Counted from the first letter of the stretch, positions 1 to 10,855 are shown. The stretch: DNA of 64,000 bases from Mermis nigrescens (GCA_036768485.1 JAVLUZ010000154.1:33059748-33123747), one strand, 5' to 3'. Notes: generated from the sequence alone by a model not told the origin. Program-made: numbers and translations.

Positions 1-94
1 CTGAGATCTATGGAACTTTACAGCTTTTAGCATCGACCTCATTGTACTTTACATACTAACGACGTCTGCTCATTCTTTATTTTCTTATTTAATT

Positions 95-460
95 ATGGAA
101 TCCGTGCCCCGAGCCCAATCTGGCTCAAATGTCTTAACGCTGTCTGTAAAGACAGATAAGAGTGATTCAGATCTGTATGATCGTAAATTGAAAACGACTG
201 ACTCGTCGGACTTAACAAGATCTGTTTCTACTCCTTCAATGTCGCCTAAATCAGGTTGCGATCTGAATCGAGTTCACGAAGAACTCGAAAAATTGAACAT
301 AGCTACTGATGTTATAAATAAAATGGAGTTGCAGTTGGACGAGGCTAGATCGGCTTTTAGGGAAAATCAGAGCAGCTGGAGTCAAAGACTTGAAATGTTG
401 GGCAAGAAATTAGGCGCTTGCATAGAAAAATCTAGGCCATACTACGAAGCTCGTCTGAAG
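95..460 (+). CDS. SH3BP5: SH3BP5-like exon 1
   Basis: Encodes 122 residues from ATG to the codon for Lys in YYEARLK, followed by donor AAG|GTTAGC at 460/461 (phase 0). The first 60 residues are Ser/Thr-rich and look disordered. From about residue 62 the conserved coiled-coil begins (EELEKLN, LDEARSAFRENQ, LGKKLGACIEKSRPYYEARLK), matching the first helix of SH3BP5 proteins. The open frame runs seven codons past the donor, to a stop at 482-484, so the donor is needed to reach exon 2. Confidence 0.88.
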
Positions 461-3400
461 GTTAGCTTCAAAACGTTCGGTTAGGATTTGGAGATCTTGC
501 TGACGTTTTAGAACGATGAAAAAAGAAATAATTCCAGGGGACATAAATAAATTAGGGTCTAAATGGATAAAATTAAAAAGTCGATATCTAAACATTATTT
601 TTGATAATTAATTAGGCGAGTAACTAGTTTTCGTGCTACTGCACCACTTTTTGATTGCAATGCACTCCGTAAAGCTAAAAATGCGGGTCACTCATCCAAC
701 AGGTACAGGTTTAATGTTGAATTAAGAATTGATTAAGCCGAATGTTAACTAATGCGTTCCATTCTAAAATTGTCTCAGGCTCTTAAGGAGTATAGTTAAC
801 CAGCAGACATGCACGTGGGGGAGAGTTTGGGAATCTAGACCATAGGTGGGCAGCACCTAAAGTCTGGGGCGGTGCAAGATTTTTCAGAGGTCATAAAATG
901 GTTTTAAAAATGGTGGTATGGCTAAAAAACACCATTTTTTAACGTTTCTCATCGAGCACTATTATTGGCATCAAAAATTGAGAAAAAACAGAAAAATTTC
1001 ACAAATTAAATTCTGGGGAGTATTTAGGTTTCTCGTTGGTGCATACCCTTCATATCCCCTCACGCCCGCGTGTGGTCTAGACCCTTTTGTGAGGAAAATG
1101 AGGCAAATGAAGGCCAAAAACGGATGAAAGTTGAAAAAGTTAGTTTAAAGTGCTTCAAATTGACCAGAAACTGTGTAATAATGTAGTTTTAAGGCTATTT
1201 TAGCGCTGATACCAGTTTTTGAGGTAATTTTGGCCCAAAAAGTCTCAATTTTTGGCCCCCTAAGACCGGCTGCTCCCCCCAGATCGGCCACGCTGTGCAT
1301 CTATGGTGACGGGTAAATCACGTGCGCACTGGGGGTATGACTGATATCCTCATAAGTAAAAAATAAATAATACGAATAACGAAAATATGAAACAGATTAA
1401 ATAACGCAGCGATTTTTTTCCTAAATTTTATTACGGCGTCATTTAACTTTTTAATTTAAAGCGAAAAATTTGATAAGTACGTAATTCAAATTTTGTCTTG
1501 GCGCCAATTTTTTTTGACTCGAAGTGTAATTCAAAGGACGATAACCATCGTTCCGTCTTTTGTTTTCTTAACAATTCGATATCTATTGTTCCCTTTAACC
1601 CTTATGCCCAGGTTTTAGAAGCTCAGCAAGATGCTCAACGCGCGGCTTTACGCTTTGAGCGCGCTAATAGTATGCATTCGGTCGCCAAGCAACAAGTTTC
1701 TTTAACACAGGAAAGTTTAAACAGACAGAGTGGCTTAACTAAAGCCGTTGACCCTGCTTGCTTAGAAGTCTTGAATCACCACGTTCAGCGCGTTAATGAG
1801 GCAGAAGTGGAGCGCTTGAAGTCTGAACAAGAACATCAAATTATATCTAGGTTCGCTACAAGATTTACATGTAACGATTCGTGATTTTGTAAGAGGGTAG
1901 TGGAGTTGGCCATTTAGGGGTAAAATATCCTGTTATTCTTGGTCAAAAATGGTAAAAACCTACATGCACATGGTCAAAAGCACACCTGGGCGTGGGGGGG
2001 GGGGTTTGGGGGTATGCACCCCCCAGAAACCAAAATACCCCCCCCCCTCCAGAAATCAAAATACCCCCCCAGAATTCAATTTTTGAAATTTTTTTCGTTT
2101 TTTTCGCAATTTTTTGATGCCAATGGATAGTGCTTGATGAGAAACGTCGAAAAATGGTGTTTTTATCGCCATACCACCATTTTTAAGGCCATTTTTTGAT
2201 CTTCAAAAAAATCTTGCACCCCCCAGAATTTTCTTGCTGCCCACGTATGGTCAAAAGTTCTGGGAGGAGGTGAACCACGTTCCTGGGGGAAAGTGAGTTT
2301 TTACTAATTTATTATCAAATTTTTGTACCTAATTCGTCGTTTTTTATTTTTTTTATTAATATTTATGGTTGAATTTGCATGAAAACACTAACAGTATGGG
2401 CAATGAACATACATGATCTTGGGGGGTTTCACCCCCCCGCAGAATCATTTCCCCCCCCCCCGCAAAAAAATTTTCACCCCCCAGAATTGGCGATTTTTCA
2501 AAAGTTTGTAAACTTACCTGAAAATTGGTATAGAAAAAGTGTCTTTTTAAGGGTTTTTGGCTATCTATTTGCTCAAAATCGCCAAATTTTCGGCGCTTCG
2601 CGCCATACATTCATGTTTCAAGCGATGTATTGGTCAATTTATTCGACTTCATGATTTCATGCTCTAGAAGGATAGAGTATCGTCAGAAACGCCAAAAAAC
2701 GATGTTTTTTAACGCGTACCGACCATTTCGGGCCCAAAAAAGGCACTTCAGGTTTTCACCCCCCCCCCAGAATTCCCATACTGTGCATGTATGACAATGA
2801 AATGATCTTTAACATCAGATATATACAAAGTAATCGAGGAAAAGTGTCTGTATGAATGAATTGAACAGTCTATATCCAAAAGTACGTACATGTACTTGAA
2901 ATCACGTCGTTAGACGTCATTTGACGCTTTTTTATGGGTCAAGCAATCGGTTTTGGTCCTAAGTGGTAGGATAATAAATAATAAATAAATCAAAAAAATA
3001 AAATAAATAATCCAAATCTCAAAAGTCCTGGTAGGGGGATATCCCCATGCCATAGATGCATAAGGTCAGGCTCGGCAGGGGGGGTAAAATCCCAGAAATC
3101 CAAAACGGTAAATTTAACGTTCCCGATTTGTTTTGCTGTTTAAACGACCGAAGTGGTCAAAATAGCCTATAAAACGTTGTTTTCGTGGTAATATCTCAAT
3201 TTTAGTCCACATTGACTGCATTTTATCTTTTCTTAGCACTAAAAATACAGAAATTGATTAATTTTGGGCGCGTGTTGAGTAAAAAATACATCAAAGTAAT
3301 CCGGCGCCGGAAAATTTTTTTGACATTCTTACTGCTTTTGACCTAATAAATGATGCTAAAATCGTTCCGTCAGCTCAAAATCGCCGGACAGAACCTGTCT

Positions 3401-6400
3401 GGCTGACCCCTCAGTGGGGAATAATACCTCTTCCTAACCCCCACCCTCATTTGCATTTATGCCTCCATATCCCCCAGTGTGCATGTTTGGTAAAAAAGCA
3501 ACTAAAAATTACTAAAAAAACGAAAATTTTAGCCAAAAATCGAGAGTCCGATTTAGTTGGATCTTTCAACGTCACCCTGTAACAGATTTGGTTGGCTAAA
3601 TACTGATTTTTCCGTATTCAGGGGGCGCGGGGGGCCACCCCTTTGAAATAAAAAATTGTGTTTCTTCTAAAATAAATTTTTTCATGAATTTTTTGTTGTT
3701 TAAACGATCAAAATTTTTGTTTTTGAAGAGTTTTATATTTTTGCGTTTTAGAGAGATAGGGCATCGTCAAGAATGCCGAAAAATTATGTCATTTTTTCGA
3801 CGCTTATGCAATGTTTTTGAGCCGAAAACGGCAACTTTGGAAAAATTTTTGGTCCCACTTCCCAAAAAATTCCCATGCTGTGCATTTCTGGTCACATTGC
3901 GTCCACTATTTGAATTTTCAGGCGTGTCACCGAAGCCACTTCGTTGGCGCATAGCCTGGAACACGCATTAAAGCGCAATATACGTAAATCGAAGGCTTAT
4001 TTCGATGCTAGGGTAGAATTCAATAAGGTGCTGGAAAAACAGAAGGAATTGATTGAGAGGCTAGAAAAGGAAATTAAGGCAGAAAAAGGCCGATTATAAT
4101 ACGGCGCTGAGGAATTTGGAAACAATTAGCGAAAAAATTCACGAGCAACGGCAAACGTCAGGTGATACTTTTAATGCGAGCGTGGGGAGAGGGTCTGGGG
4201 TATAACCATAGGTGGGCGGCACCAAAATTCTGGGGGTGGGTGTACAAGATTTTGCAAAGGTCAAAAAATGGCCTCAAAAATGGTGGTATGGCAGAAAACA
4301 CCAAATTTCAGCGTTTCTCATCGAGCACTATCCATTGACATCAAAAATTGCGAGGAATAAAATCTTCCAAAATTGAATTCTAGGGTGTATTTTGGTTTCT
4401 CGAGTGTGGCGGGTGTGCATACCCCAAACTCCCCGCGTCCAGGTGTGGGTGTAACCCCACAGAAGTTGAAAACCCCCTCAGATTACTGTAGACCCCAGAA
4501 TTCTATTTTGAGTAACATTCTTGGCGATTTCACCCCCGCCCCTAGAATTTTCTCGCTGCCGATGTATGAATGCAATGCTCTCTATGTGATAAAATTAATA
4601 ATTATATTTGAGAAAAATTGGTCAAAAAATGAATCGTTGAATATCAGGTTATTTTTTTAATCGAGTTTCAATATTGTCGACTGGGAAGGCTTTTCTTCAC
4701 ATTTTTGTGTTAAATTTGAATTTTTTTGTTGTTTCAGATTAGGTTATACAATCTTTTAACGGCAGCAAATTAAGCCTAACATTTTAATTTATTTTATGTC
4801 ACGTTTGTGTATAGAGATCGAGTCAGAAGACACTTATTTAGCTTAAATGATGAGGTTGGTATTCTTATATTCTTAAGCGATCTGATTGGTTAAAAGTCTA
4901 AAAGATCAATTTAATTGCATTGTTTTATTGAGTACACGTATTGTGTTTTAATATATTGTTAATCTTTCTACCTATTTCTTTCCCAATTGCTGGGCCATCA
5001 ATTTCTTTATTTATCCAGGCATGTAGCCCTGGGGGAGAATGGGGTTGGGGGTTCCGGACCCTCCCCCAAATTCGGAAAAAGCGGAAGAATATGACTTTTT
5101 AAACGTTAATTTGTGCTATTCTTGGCCTTTTTGGGCTTAGTCCCCCCAAAATTGGTGTTGGCTCCCCCAAAATAGGACGGCCAGCTACGTGCCTGTATTT
5201 ATCCTATAGAATAGACCGAGGGCGTTTCAATTATTTTTTTCGGGTATAAAAAATAACTTTTTTGGAGCTAATTGGACATACGTATTCATTCCATAAATCT
5301 GCCCCTTGATCCAGTAATGATCGTTCAGTAATTAATTAGTGTTAATTGATTTTTGCCATTTAGAATACCACTACAATTTTTTCAGCCCTTGATGTGCCAT
5401 TTTTATGATAAGGTGCGGATTGAATTCAATTTCAGAATGCATTTTATAACAACTGCTTTTTTATCATATATTTTTTTAAAAAAAGGATTTTTAACAGTAG
5501 ATTGACTAATATGTTTAAAATCTGGATAACTAAATTGCATCCTCCGCGTTAATCTCAACCATACGTGGGCAGCAAAAAAATTCTGGGGGGTGCAAGATTT
5601 TTTGAAAGTCAAAAAATGGCCTTAAAAATGGTGGTAGGGCAATAAAAACACCATTTTTCGACGTTTCTCATCAAACACTATCCATTGGCATCAAAAAATT
5701 GCGAAAAAACGAAAAAAAATTTCAAAAATTGAATTCTGGGGGGGGGGTTATTTTGGTTTCTGGGGGGGGGTATTTTGGTTTCTGGGGGGGTTGCATAACC
5801 CCCAAACCCCCCACGCCCAGGTGTGATCTCAACATGTTTCTTGCAGAATCTTGCTTTGTTCCGAAATCAGCTGACAGTACCAGGTTTTCGATATTCTAGG
5901 AGGTTTACCATCATAGGTGGGCGGCACCAAAATTCTGGGGGTTGCAAGATTTTTTAAGGTAAAAAATGGCCTTAAAAATGGTGGTATGGCGAAAAATCAC
6001 CATTTTTTCCTATCGATCACTATCCATTGGTATCGAAAAATTGCGAAAAAAACAAATTTAAAAAAATATAATTCTGGGTGGGGTGTTTTGATTTCTTTGG
6101 GGGGGGGGGTATTTTGGTTTCTGAGGGGTGCATACCCCCCAAACCCCCCACGCCCAGGTATGGTTACCACCACATGTGGGCGTCGGTGGTATAGTTCTCA
6201 TACCTGCTTAGATAAACCGGCAGACTCTCCTTAAAAATCAGTAGAACCCCAGAATTCAATTTTCGGCATGTTTTTGCGATTTTTCGGACTTTAGCCTAAA
6301 CCATATCCCCAGAATTTGGTCGCTTCCCATTTATAATTACCACCATAGGCGAGCAGCACCAAAAGTTTTGCGGGTGTAAGATTTTCCAAAGGTAAAAAAG

Positions 6401-9400
6401 GGTCTTTCGAGCACTATCCATTGGCTTCAAAAAATTGCAAAAAAATACAAAAAATTCTAAAATTGAATTCTGAGTAGGGGGATATTTTGCTTTCTGGAAG
6501 GGGTTACTCGGCCCTCTGGGGCATGGATACCCCCAACCCCCACGCCCACGTGTGGTTATCACCACTCCTCCCACCCCCTAATTTTGATTAATTACGTTCA
6601 ATTTATAATGAATTTTAATTAGGTTCTAAAGATCAAATGGTTGTTGGGGCCGATTTATCTGAAAAATCTGATTCGGCGTCGGTTGCTCATTTTAAAGAGA
6701 AGCAAGACGACGAAATTAGCGCGCCACCGAGCGACCCCGAGGACGTACGCTCCGAAACATTGAAGGAATATAATGACGTCACAAAAATCTATTCCGATAA
6801 TTCGCGTGAGCAAATGCAGTCCAACTGCCGCGCGATGAACGACGGCGATGCGGAAAGTCGAACCAGGTTTTTTAAATTCCGTATATTTAGAGAATTTTAT
6901 TTTTTAAATGTTAATTTTGTATTGAATAATCTTAATTATACATTACTTTATATTGATTAATTATATTATATGTTAAAGGAATTTTTCGTAAGTCGAAATG
7001 ACTCGGATTTGTACGGTCTTTACTTATATCGTAAGTTCTCTTATTTGCGTACGCTGTTTCGTAAATTCCATAATTTTTATGTTCTTAGGTCTAATCTAAT
7101 ACATATCACTTGTTGCATCCATCGCTAAATCGATACTTTTTACGTGGGGCAGCAAATTTAGAATCAGATACCTCTGCAATAATTAGGTGGAAGGCAGAAA
7201 CGGAAACGGAAAATTTTCTGGGTTGAATACTTTTCTGGTGGTTGATTGAACCCACACAGGTTGGCGTGGGGGTTCGCACGACTCCTCCCCAGAAGTTGAA
7301 CTCCCCGCAGATTACTGTACACCTCCAGAATTCTATTTTTAGTAACATTTTTGGCGATTTTTGGCAATATCACCCAAGCAGAACCTCTAGAATTTTCTTA
7401 CTGCTCATGTATGTACAATGTAGACGAATTTTAAGAGTAATAAATGCTCGTGAGACATTGCTAAGTTAAGTGATAAAGGGTCTTTTTAACGCACCTTAAG
7501 ATTTTGAAATTTTTTAATTTTCTTGCGAAAAATTTTTTATATCAATGGGAGCATTTTTGAACGTCAGCATTTACACGCTTGCGTTGAATCATTCTTCGAG
7601 ATATTGAAGTTTGATCGTTGTTCATTTTTGTAATTCATTCAGTATTCTGACGTCAAACAAATTACTATTTTTGACATGGAAACTGACCCAGGTAGGTCTC
7701 ATTCATACGTGGGCAGCAAGAAAATTCTGGGGAGGGTGCAAGATTTTTCGAAGGTCAAAAAATGGCCTTAAAAATGGTGGTATGGCGAAAAAACACCATT
7801 TTCCGACGTTTCTCATCGAGCACTATCCATTGGCATCAAAAAATTGCGAAAAAACGAAAAAAAATTTCAAAAATTGAATTCTGTGGGGGTATTTTGATTT
7901 CTGGAGGAGAAGTGCATACCCCCAAACCCCCCACGCCCAGGTGTGGTCTCAGTCCGTACGACGTGAAGATCGTATTACGCATCATTCTAAATCAAAAACG
8001 GAAAAATGGTCTTTATTTTTTAAAACTAATATACTGAAAAAGTAAGCTGGAAACACTTAAAATAGCATCTTTGCTACGAATTTTTTTTGTAAAATCGTAA
8101 ATTCTAGGGCCCAACCGGAATGTCCCGATTGAGCCTAATAGACAATAAAAATTTTGGAGAAAAGGTCAAGAAAATTTCGAACTGAACAAAATATAGTCAA
8201 AAAATCAGTGTATGGCGCGAAGCGCCGAAAATGTGACACTTTTCAGCAGGTAGCTGAAACCACTTTTCTGTGAGTTTTATCGGAGACTTTTGGAAAATCG
8301 CGAATTCTTAAGGGTGAAAAATTTTCTGGGGTGAATACTTTTCTAGGGGTTGATTGAACCCACAGGTTGGCGTGGTGGTTCGCACACCTCCTCCCTAGAA
8401 GTTGAACTCCCCGCAGATTACTTTAGACCTCTAGGATTCTATTTTTAGTAATAGTTTTGGCGATTTCACCCAAGCAGAGCCTCCAGAATTTTCTTGCTGC
8501 TCATTTATGGTTGGAACCACGTGTGGGCGTGAAACCAAAATACCCCAGAAACCAAAATACTCCCCCAGAATTCAACTTTTGAATTTTTTGTTTTTTTCTC
8601 GCAATTTTTTGATGCCAATGGATAGTGCTCGATGAGAAACGTTGAAAAATGGTGTTTTTTCGTCATACCACTATTTTTAAGACCAATTTTTGACCTTTGA
8701 AATCTTGTACCCCCCAGAATTTTGGTGCCCACCTATGGTTAAAACCCCCAAGATCATGATTGCTGCTGACATCAAATTGAACGTGTATTATACTAAACGG
8801 GGTTAGAAAATTTCTGGGGGTGGAAAAACCTTTTTTCGAGGGAAATCCCTGTTCCCCCAACCCCCCCCCCACCGATGGCATGCATGGTACGAACCTAAAA
8901 ATATTTGAGTACAAAAATATGCGTACCGTACTACTTTGTAGCGCGTCAGCGGCGCCCTGCTCCAATTTGACGTCGGGCGTTATACTTTTGGCCCAGGAGT
9001 TGTCCGTTTACGATTGGCTCGAAGGCGATATACGGCGCGCCGCCTTCGCCCTACCCCCCTCGATGTGCAACGCGGACGACTATTACGACGTCAGGTATCA
9101 GACGGTGCCGGAGGGCGTTAAAGCGCAACCGTCTCCGCCCGACACGCCTCCTTCGATTGGCGGAGAATCGATCGGTAACTGCTCCGCCGGCCAATCGGCG
9201 ATAGGCAAATCCGCTTCCGTCCAATCAGCGATTGGCAAAACCGTTTCCGGCCAATCAGCAACTGGCAAATCCGCTTCCGGCCAATCGGCGATCGATAAAT
9301 TCGGCGGCGTCCAATCAGCGATCGGCAAATCCGCTCCCGTCCAATCAGCGATCGATAAATTCGGGTCCGTCCAATCGGCGGACGACCGATCGGCCGTCGA

Positions 9401-9728
9401 CCGCGCCCACGAGCCGGCGAACGACGGATTGGATCGCGGCGATCTAAACCCAAACTCCGCCCACTTCCGCTCGACAGCCAATCAGACTCAGTGTTACGCC
9501 GCCGCTACGCCCCGCCTACTCGTCGCCAGGCAGTCCGTCGCGTCGTCCGATTGGTCGGCCGAGGAGAACAGCGATTCGTCGAGCGTATGCAGCTGCGGCG
9601 CGTCGGAAGTCGAGCGACCAATCAGCGACGAGTACGTCGCCGGACTGCTTAAACACACCGACTCGCTTATCAGGGATGTAAACGCCGCCACTGGTAGTAC
9701 AAACGACAGAGTTAGCGAGTCACAGTAG
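95..9728 (+). CDS. SH3BP5: SH3BP5-like gene (parcas/REI-1 family), five coding exons
   Basis: Coding exons are 95-460, 1612-1850, 3922-4161, 6623-6866 and 8942-9728, all with GT-AG boundaries and matching phases (0, 2, 1, 2). They give about 624 residues if one surplus base in exon 3 is ignored. The family forms a long coiled-coil that activates Rab11 as a guanine-nucleotide exchange factor and in vertebrates also binds BTK and JNK (family knowledge). Seen here: the conserved start EELEKLNIATDVINKMELQL in exon 1, the heptad-rich helices of exons 2 and 3 (for example ALKRNIRKSKAYFDARVEF), and the closing ALRNLETISEKIHEQR. Exons 4 and 5 encode an acidic, Ser-rich tail with a 10-residue repeat, poorly conserved in the family. 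Introns carry at least a dozen short transposons. The start at 95 is the first ATG of the frame; 1-94 is presumed 5' UTR. Confidence 0.88.
841..1074 (+). mobile_element. Family A short DNA transposon, copy A1 (SH3BP5 intron 1)
   Basis: Family A elements run from CATAGGTGGGCAGCACC to CACGCCCAGGTGTG, 200-290 bp, with imperfect terminal inverted repeats and no coding capacity. The core carries AAAAATGGTGGTATGGC and CATCGAGCACTATCCATTGG. This copy is flanked by ATCTAGAC (833-840) and GTCTAGAC (1075-1082), 7 of 8 bases alike. An 8-bp duplication with a CA-initial terminus fits hAT-type (or P-type) MITEs. Confidence 0.85.
1612..1850 (+). CDS. SH3BP5: SH3BP5-like exon 2
   Basis: Follows a pyrimidine-rich acceptor ending CCCAG at 1611 and ends at donor TCTAG|GTTCGC (phase 2). 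It encodes VLEAQQDAQRAALRFERAN and on to EVERLKSEQEHQIIS, an uninterrupted amphipathic helix that continues the exon 1 coiled-coil. The 80-residue segment has the length expected for the second helix of the family. Confidence 0.88.
1981..2249 (-). mobile_element. Family A MITE, copy A2 (SH3BP5 intron 2)
   Basis: Reverse-oriented copy running from CACACCTGGGCGTGG to GCTGCCCACGTATG. Perfect 8-bp duplication GTCAAAAG at 1973-1980 and 2250-2257. It contains runs of 8-10 G or C. Confidence 0.9.
2408..2793 (+). mobile_element. Family B short DNA transposon, copy B1 (SH3BP5 intron 2)
   Basis: Family B runs from CATACATGATCTTGGGGGG to CCATACTGTGCATGTATG, about 390-410 bp, with CATACATG-type terminal inverted repeats. 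Flanks GCAATGAA (2400-2407) and ACAATGAA (2794-2801) agree at 7 of 8 bases. An internal GGCGCTTCGCGCC hairpin lies at 2592-2604. Its full-length reverse copy is at 24258-24667. Confidence 0.85.
3052..3475 (+). repeat. Family C dispersed repeat, copy C1
   Basis: Shares AAGGTCAGGCTCGGCAGG, TAAAATCCCAGAAATCC and the motifs around TGCTGTTTAAACGA with an inverted copy at 17334-17762 and partial copies at 25475-25915 and 52343-52600. No clear target duplication; boundaries approximate. Confidence 0.6.
3660..3896 (+). repeat. Partial family B-like repeat next to SH3BP5 exon 3
   Basis: The right half resembles family B (GAGAGATAGGGCATCGTCA, then AATTCCCATGCTGTGCAT). It ends about 25 bases before exon 3. 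The left end is missing or diverged. Confidence 0.5.
3922..4161 (+). CDS. SH3BP5: SH3BP5-like exon 3, with a one-base surplus
   Basis: Acceptor TTTTCAG at 3915-3921; donor TCAG|GTGATA at 4161/4162. The first part reads RVTEATSLAHSLEHALKRN and on to EKEIKAEK. The conserved sequel YNTALRNLETISEKIHEQR lies in the next frame. The shift falls at about 4078-4093, in GCAGAAAAAGGCCGATTAT, where dropping one base (one A of five, or one C of two) restores the family pattern. Without that, the exon hits TAA at 4096-4101. The rest of the gene is intact, so an assembly error is more likely than a disabling mutation, but the sequence alone cannot decide. Confidence 0.85.
4207..4447 (+). mobile_element. Family A MITE, copy A3 (SH3BP5 intron 3)
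   Basis: Flanked by GGTATAAC (4199-4206) and GGTGTAAC (4448-4455), 7 of 8 bases alike. It lies only 37 bases downstream of the exon 3 donor. Confidence 0.85.
4449..4568 (+). repeat. Short A-related repeat (A-prime), partial
   Basis: Shares CAGAAGTTGAAnnCCCC, CAGATTACTnTAGACCnC and TTTTAGTAACATTnTTGGCG with the copies at 7253-7413, 8361-8509 and 10313-10463. It abuts copy A3 directly. Confidence 0.65.
5016..5195 (+). mobile_element. Family G MITE, copy G1 (SH3BP5 intron 3)
   Basis: 180 bp with inverted ends: CAGGCATGTAGC at the left and GCTACGTGCCTG at the right. Perfect 8-bp duplication TATTTATC at 5008-5015 and 5196-5203. The body holds TTGGTGTTGGCTCCCCCAAA, common to all G copies. Confidence 0.9.
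5560..5825 (+). mobile_element. Family A MITE, copy A4
   Basis: Perfect 8-bp duplication ATCTCAAC at 5552-5559 and 5826-5833. Close to the family consensus. Confidence 0.92.
5912..6162 (+). mobile_element. Family A MITE, copy A5
   Basis: Complete termini. The flanking octamers TTTACCAT and GTTACCAC match at 6 of 8 positions, so this may be an older insertion. Confidence 0.8.
6172..6334 (+). repeat. A-related short repeat between A5 and A6
   Basis: Starts CACATGTGGGCGTCGG and ends near CCCAGAATTTGGTCGCTTCCC, the layout of the short A-prime elements. It sits head-to-tail between two full family A copies. Confidence 0.5.
6344..6554 (+). mobile_element. Family A MITE, copy A6
   Basis: Termini CATAGGCGAGCAGC and CACGCCCACGTGTG. 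Flanking octamers ATTACCAC and GTTATCAC match at 6 of 8. The core is shortened. It ends 68 bases upstream of exon 4. Confidence 0.78.
6623..6866 (+). CDS. SH3BP5: SH3BP5-like exon 4
   Basis: Acceptor TTTTAATTAG at 6613-6622; donor ACCAG|GTTTTT at 6866/6867. It enters in phase 1 and leaves in phase 2, matching exons 3 and 5. It encodes an acidic, Ser-rich stretch (KEKQDDEISAPPSDPEDVRS) with no coiled-coil, like the variable region after the SH3BP5 helices. Family similarity is weak; the assignment rests on phase, frame openness and position. Confidence 0.75.
7253..7413 (+). repeat. A-prime short repeat (SH3BP5 intron 4)
   Basis: Runs from CACACAGGTTGGCGTGGGGG to TACTGCTCATGTATG. Nearly the same segment recurs at 8361-8509. 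The preceding 50 bases (AATTTTCTGGGnTGAATACT) are shared too, so the repeat unit is larger. Confidence 0.65.
7704..7945 (+). mobile_element. Family A MITE, copy A7
   Basis: Flanked by GTCTCATT (7696-7703) and GTCTCAGT (7946-7953), 7 of 8 bases alike. Confidence 0.88.
8361..8509 (+). repeat. A-prime short repeat
   Basis: Runs from CACAGGTTGGCGTGG to TTGCTGCTCATTTATG, and is followed at once by family A copy A8. Confidence 0.65.
8518..8737 (-). mobile_element. Family A MITE, copy A8
   Basis: Reverse copy from CACGTGTGGGCGTG to GCCCACCTATG. Flanks GTTGGAAC and GTTAAAAC match at 6 of 8. It lies about 200 bases upstream of exon 5. Confidence 0.82.
8942..9728 (+). CDS. SH3BP5: SH3BP5-like exon 5 (terminal) with stop
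   Basis: Acceptor CTACTTTGTAG at 8931-8941 completes a Ser codon (AG|C) in the phase left by exon 4. The frame is open to TAG at 9726-9728 and encodes 261 residues. It starts ASAAPCSNLTSGVILLAQEL, contains seven 10-residue QSAIGKSASV-type repeats, and ends in a Ser/Glu-rich tail (ISDEYVAGLLKHTDSLIRDV). The exon is clearly more GC-rich than its surroundings, which is why reading frames are also open on the opposite strand; those are shadows. No AATAAA was seen in the 100 bases after the stop. Confidence 0.78.
9191..9400 (+). repeat. Exonic 30-bp minisatellite in SH3BP5-like exon 5
   Basis: Seven in-frame units of exactly 30 bp start at 9191, 9221, 9251, 9281, 9311, 9341 and 9371. Each begins CCAATC and most continue AGCGATYGGC, so each holds CCAAT with a nearby inverted ATTGG-like arm. 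They encode variants of QSAIGKSASV and QSAIDKFGSV. The last unit is the most diverged. Confidence 0.9.
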
Positions 9729-9905
9729 TTAGTTAGACGCCGGATCGTACAAAGACTATTAGCGCAATATTATTACTGTAGCGTACATAATTTCTTATTG
9801 AAGCTTATTTTAGGCCTTTTCTTTTTTCTTTCCCTATAGCGTTGCCAACGTACATGTAACTGCAGGATGGGGAACCCCCCCACCCGAATTCGGTCGCCAT
9901 CCAGC

Positions 9906-10161
9906 CACACCTGGGCGTGGGGTGGTATGCACCATCCCCCAAGAAATCGAAATACCCCCAGAAACCAAAATACCCCCACCCCCAGAATTGAATTTTTGAA
10001 TTTTTTTGTTTTTTTCGCAATTTTTTGATGCCAATGGATAGTGCTCGATGAGAAACGTTGAAAAATGGTGTTTTTACGCCATACCACCCTTTTTAAGGCC
10101 ATTTTTTGACCTTTGAAAAATCTTGCACACCCCCCCAGAATTTCGGTACCGCCCACCTACG
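9906..10161 (-). mobile_element. Family A MITE, copy A9
   Basis: Perfect 8-bp duplication CATCCAGC at 9898-9905 and 10162-10169. It lies 177 bases past the SH3BP5 stop codon. Confidence 0.92.
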
Positions 10162-10312
10162 CATCCAGCTCTCAAAGTCAGAAATATTTTTAGCTTCCTC
10201 CTCATTAATTGGCGAAATCTTGCGTTTTTTTGTCATTTCTAGGTGTTTTTTTAATCATTTTGAACAAAACGTGGAGGTCATTTTAACCCCCTGCACATAA
10301 GACGACTGGGAC

Positions 10313-10463
10313 CACACATGGGCGTGTGGGGTTTGTACCTCCCCCAGAAGTTGAACTCCCCCCAGATTACTTTAGACCCCCATAATTCTTCTCATTTTTA
10401 GTAACATTTTCGGCACTTTTTCCCATCCTGATTCCCCCAGAATTTCCTTGCTGCCAACGTATG
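10313..10463 (+). repeat. A-prime short repeat
   Basis: Runs from CACACATGGGCGTGTGG to TTGCTGCCAACGTATG. Flanking octamers ACTGGGAC and ACCGGAGC match at 6 of 8, weak support for an 8-bp duplication in this sub-family also. Confidence 0.65.
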
Positions 10464-10565
10464 ACCGGAGCTCCTGTTCTCAGAATTTCACACGTTTGTA
10501 TAGTTACACGGGTTCTATAATCCAAGCTAAATCAGCATACTGTATCGAATATGGACAGATACATC

Positions 10566-10855
10566 CATAGGTGAGCGGCACCAAAGTTCTGGGGGTGCAA
10601 GATTTTTTCAAAGGTCAAAAAATTGCCTTGAAAATGGTGGTATTATAGCGAAAAAACACAATTTTTCAACGTTTCTCATCGAGCACTATCCATTGGCATG
10701 AAAAAATTGGGAAAAAACGAAAAAATTTCAAAAATTGAATTCTGGGGGGTATTTTGATTTCTGGGGGGTATTTTTGTTTCTGGGGGGTGCATACCCCCCA
10801 ACCCCCCACGCCCAGGTGTTATGCATACCCCCCAAACCCCCACTGCCCAGGTATG
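10566..10855 (+). mobile_element. Family A MITE, copy A10, with duplicated right end
   Basis: Termini CATAGGTGAGCGGC and CCCAGGTATG. The right-end motif (CATACCCCCC to CCCAGGTRT) occurs twice, at about 10790-10819 and 10823-10855. Flanks GATACATC and ATTACATC match at 6 of 8. Confidence 0.8.

Noticed and set aside
918..1127. Many 60-130-codon frames within family A copies (for example 918-1127, 7762-8037, 9773-10156)
   Set aside because: They are non-coding MITE sequence; the similar peptides arise only because the MITEs are similar, and the frames run through target duplications.
9098..9481. Open frames of 111-127 codons on the strand opposite SH3BP5 exon 5
   Set aside because: They are explained by high GC and the 30-bp minisatellite; the + strand frame has the correct splice phase and conserved gene context.
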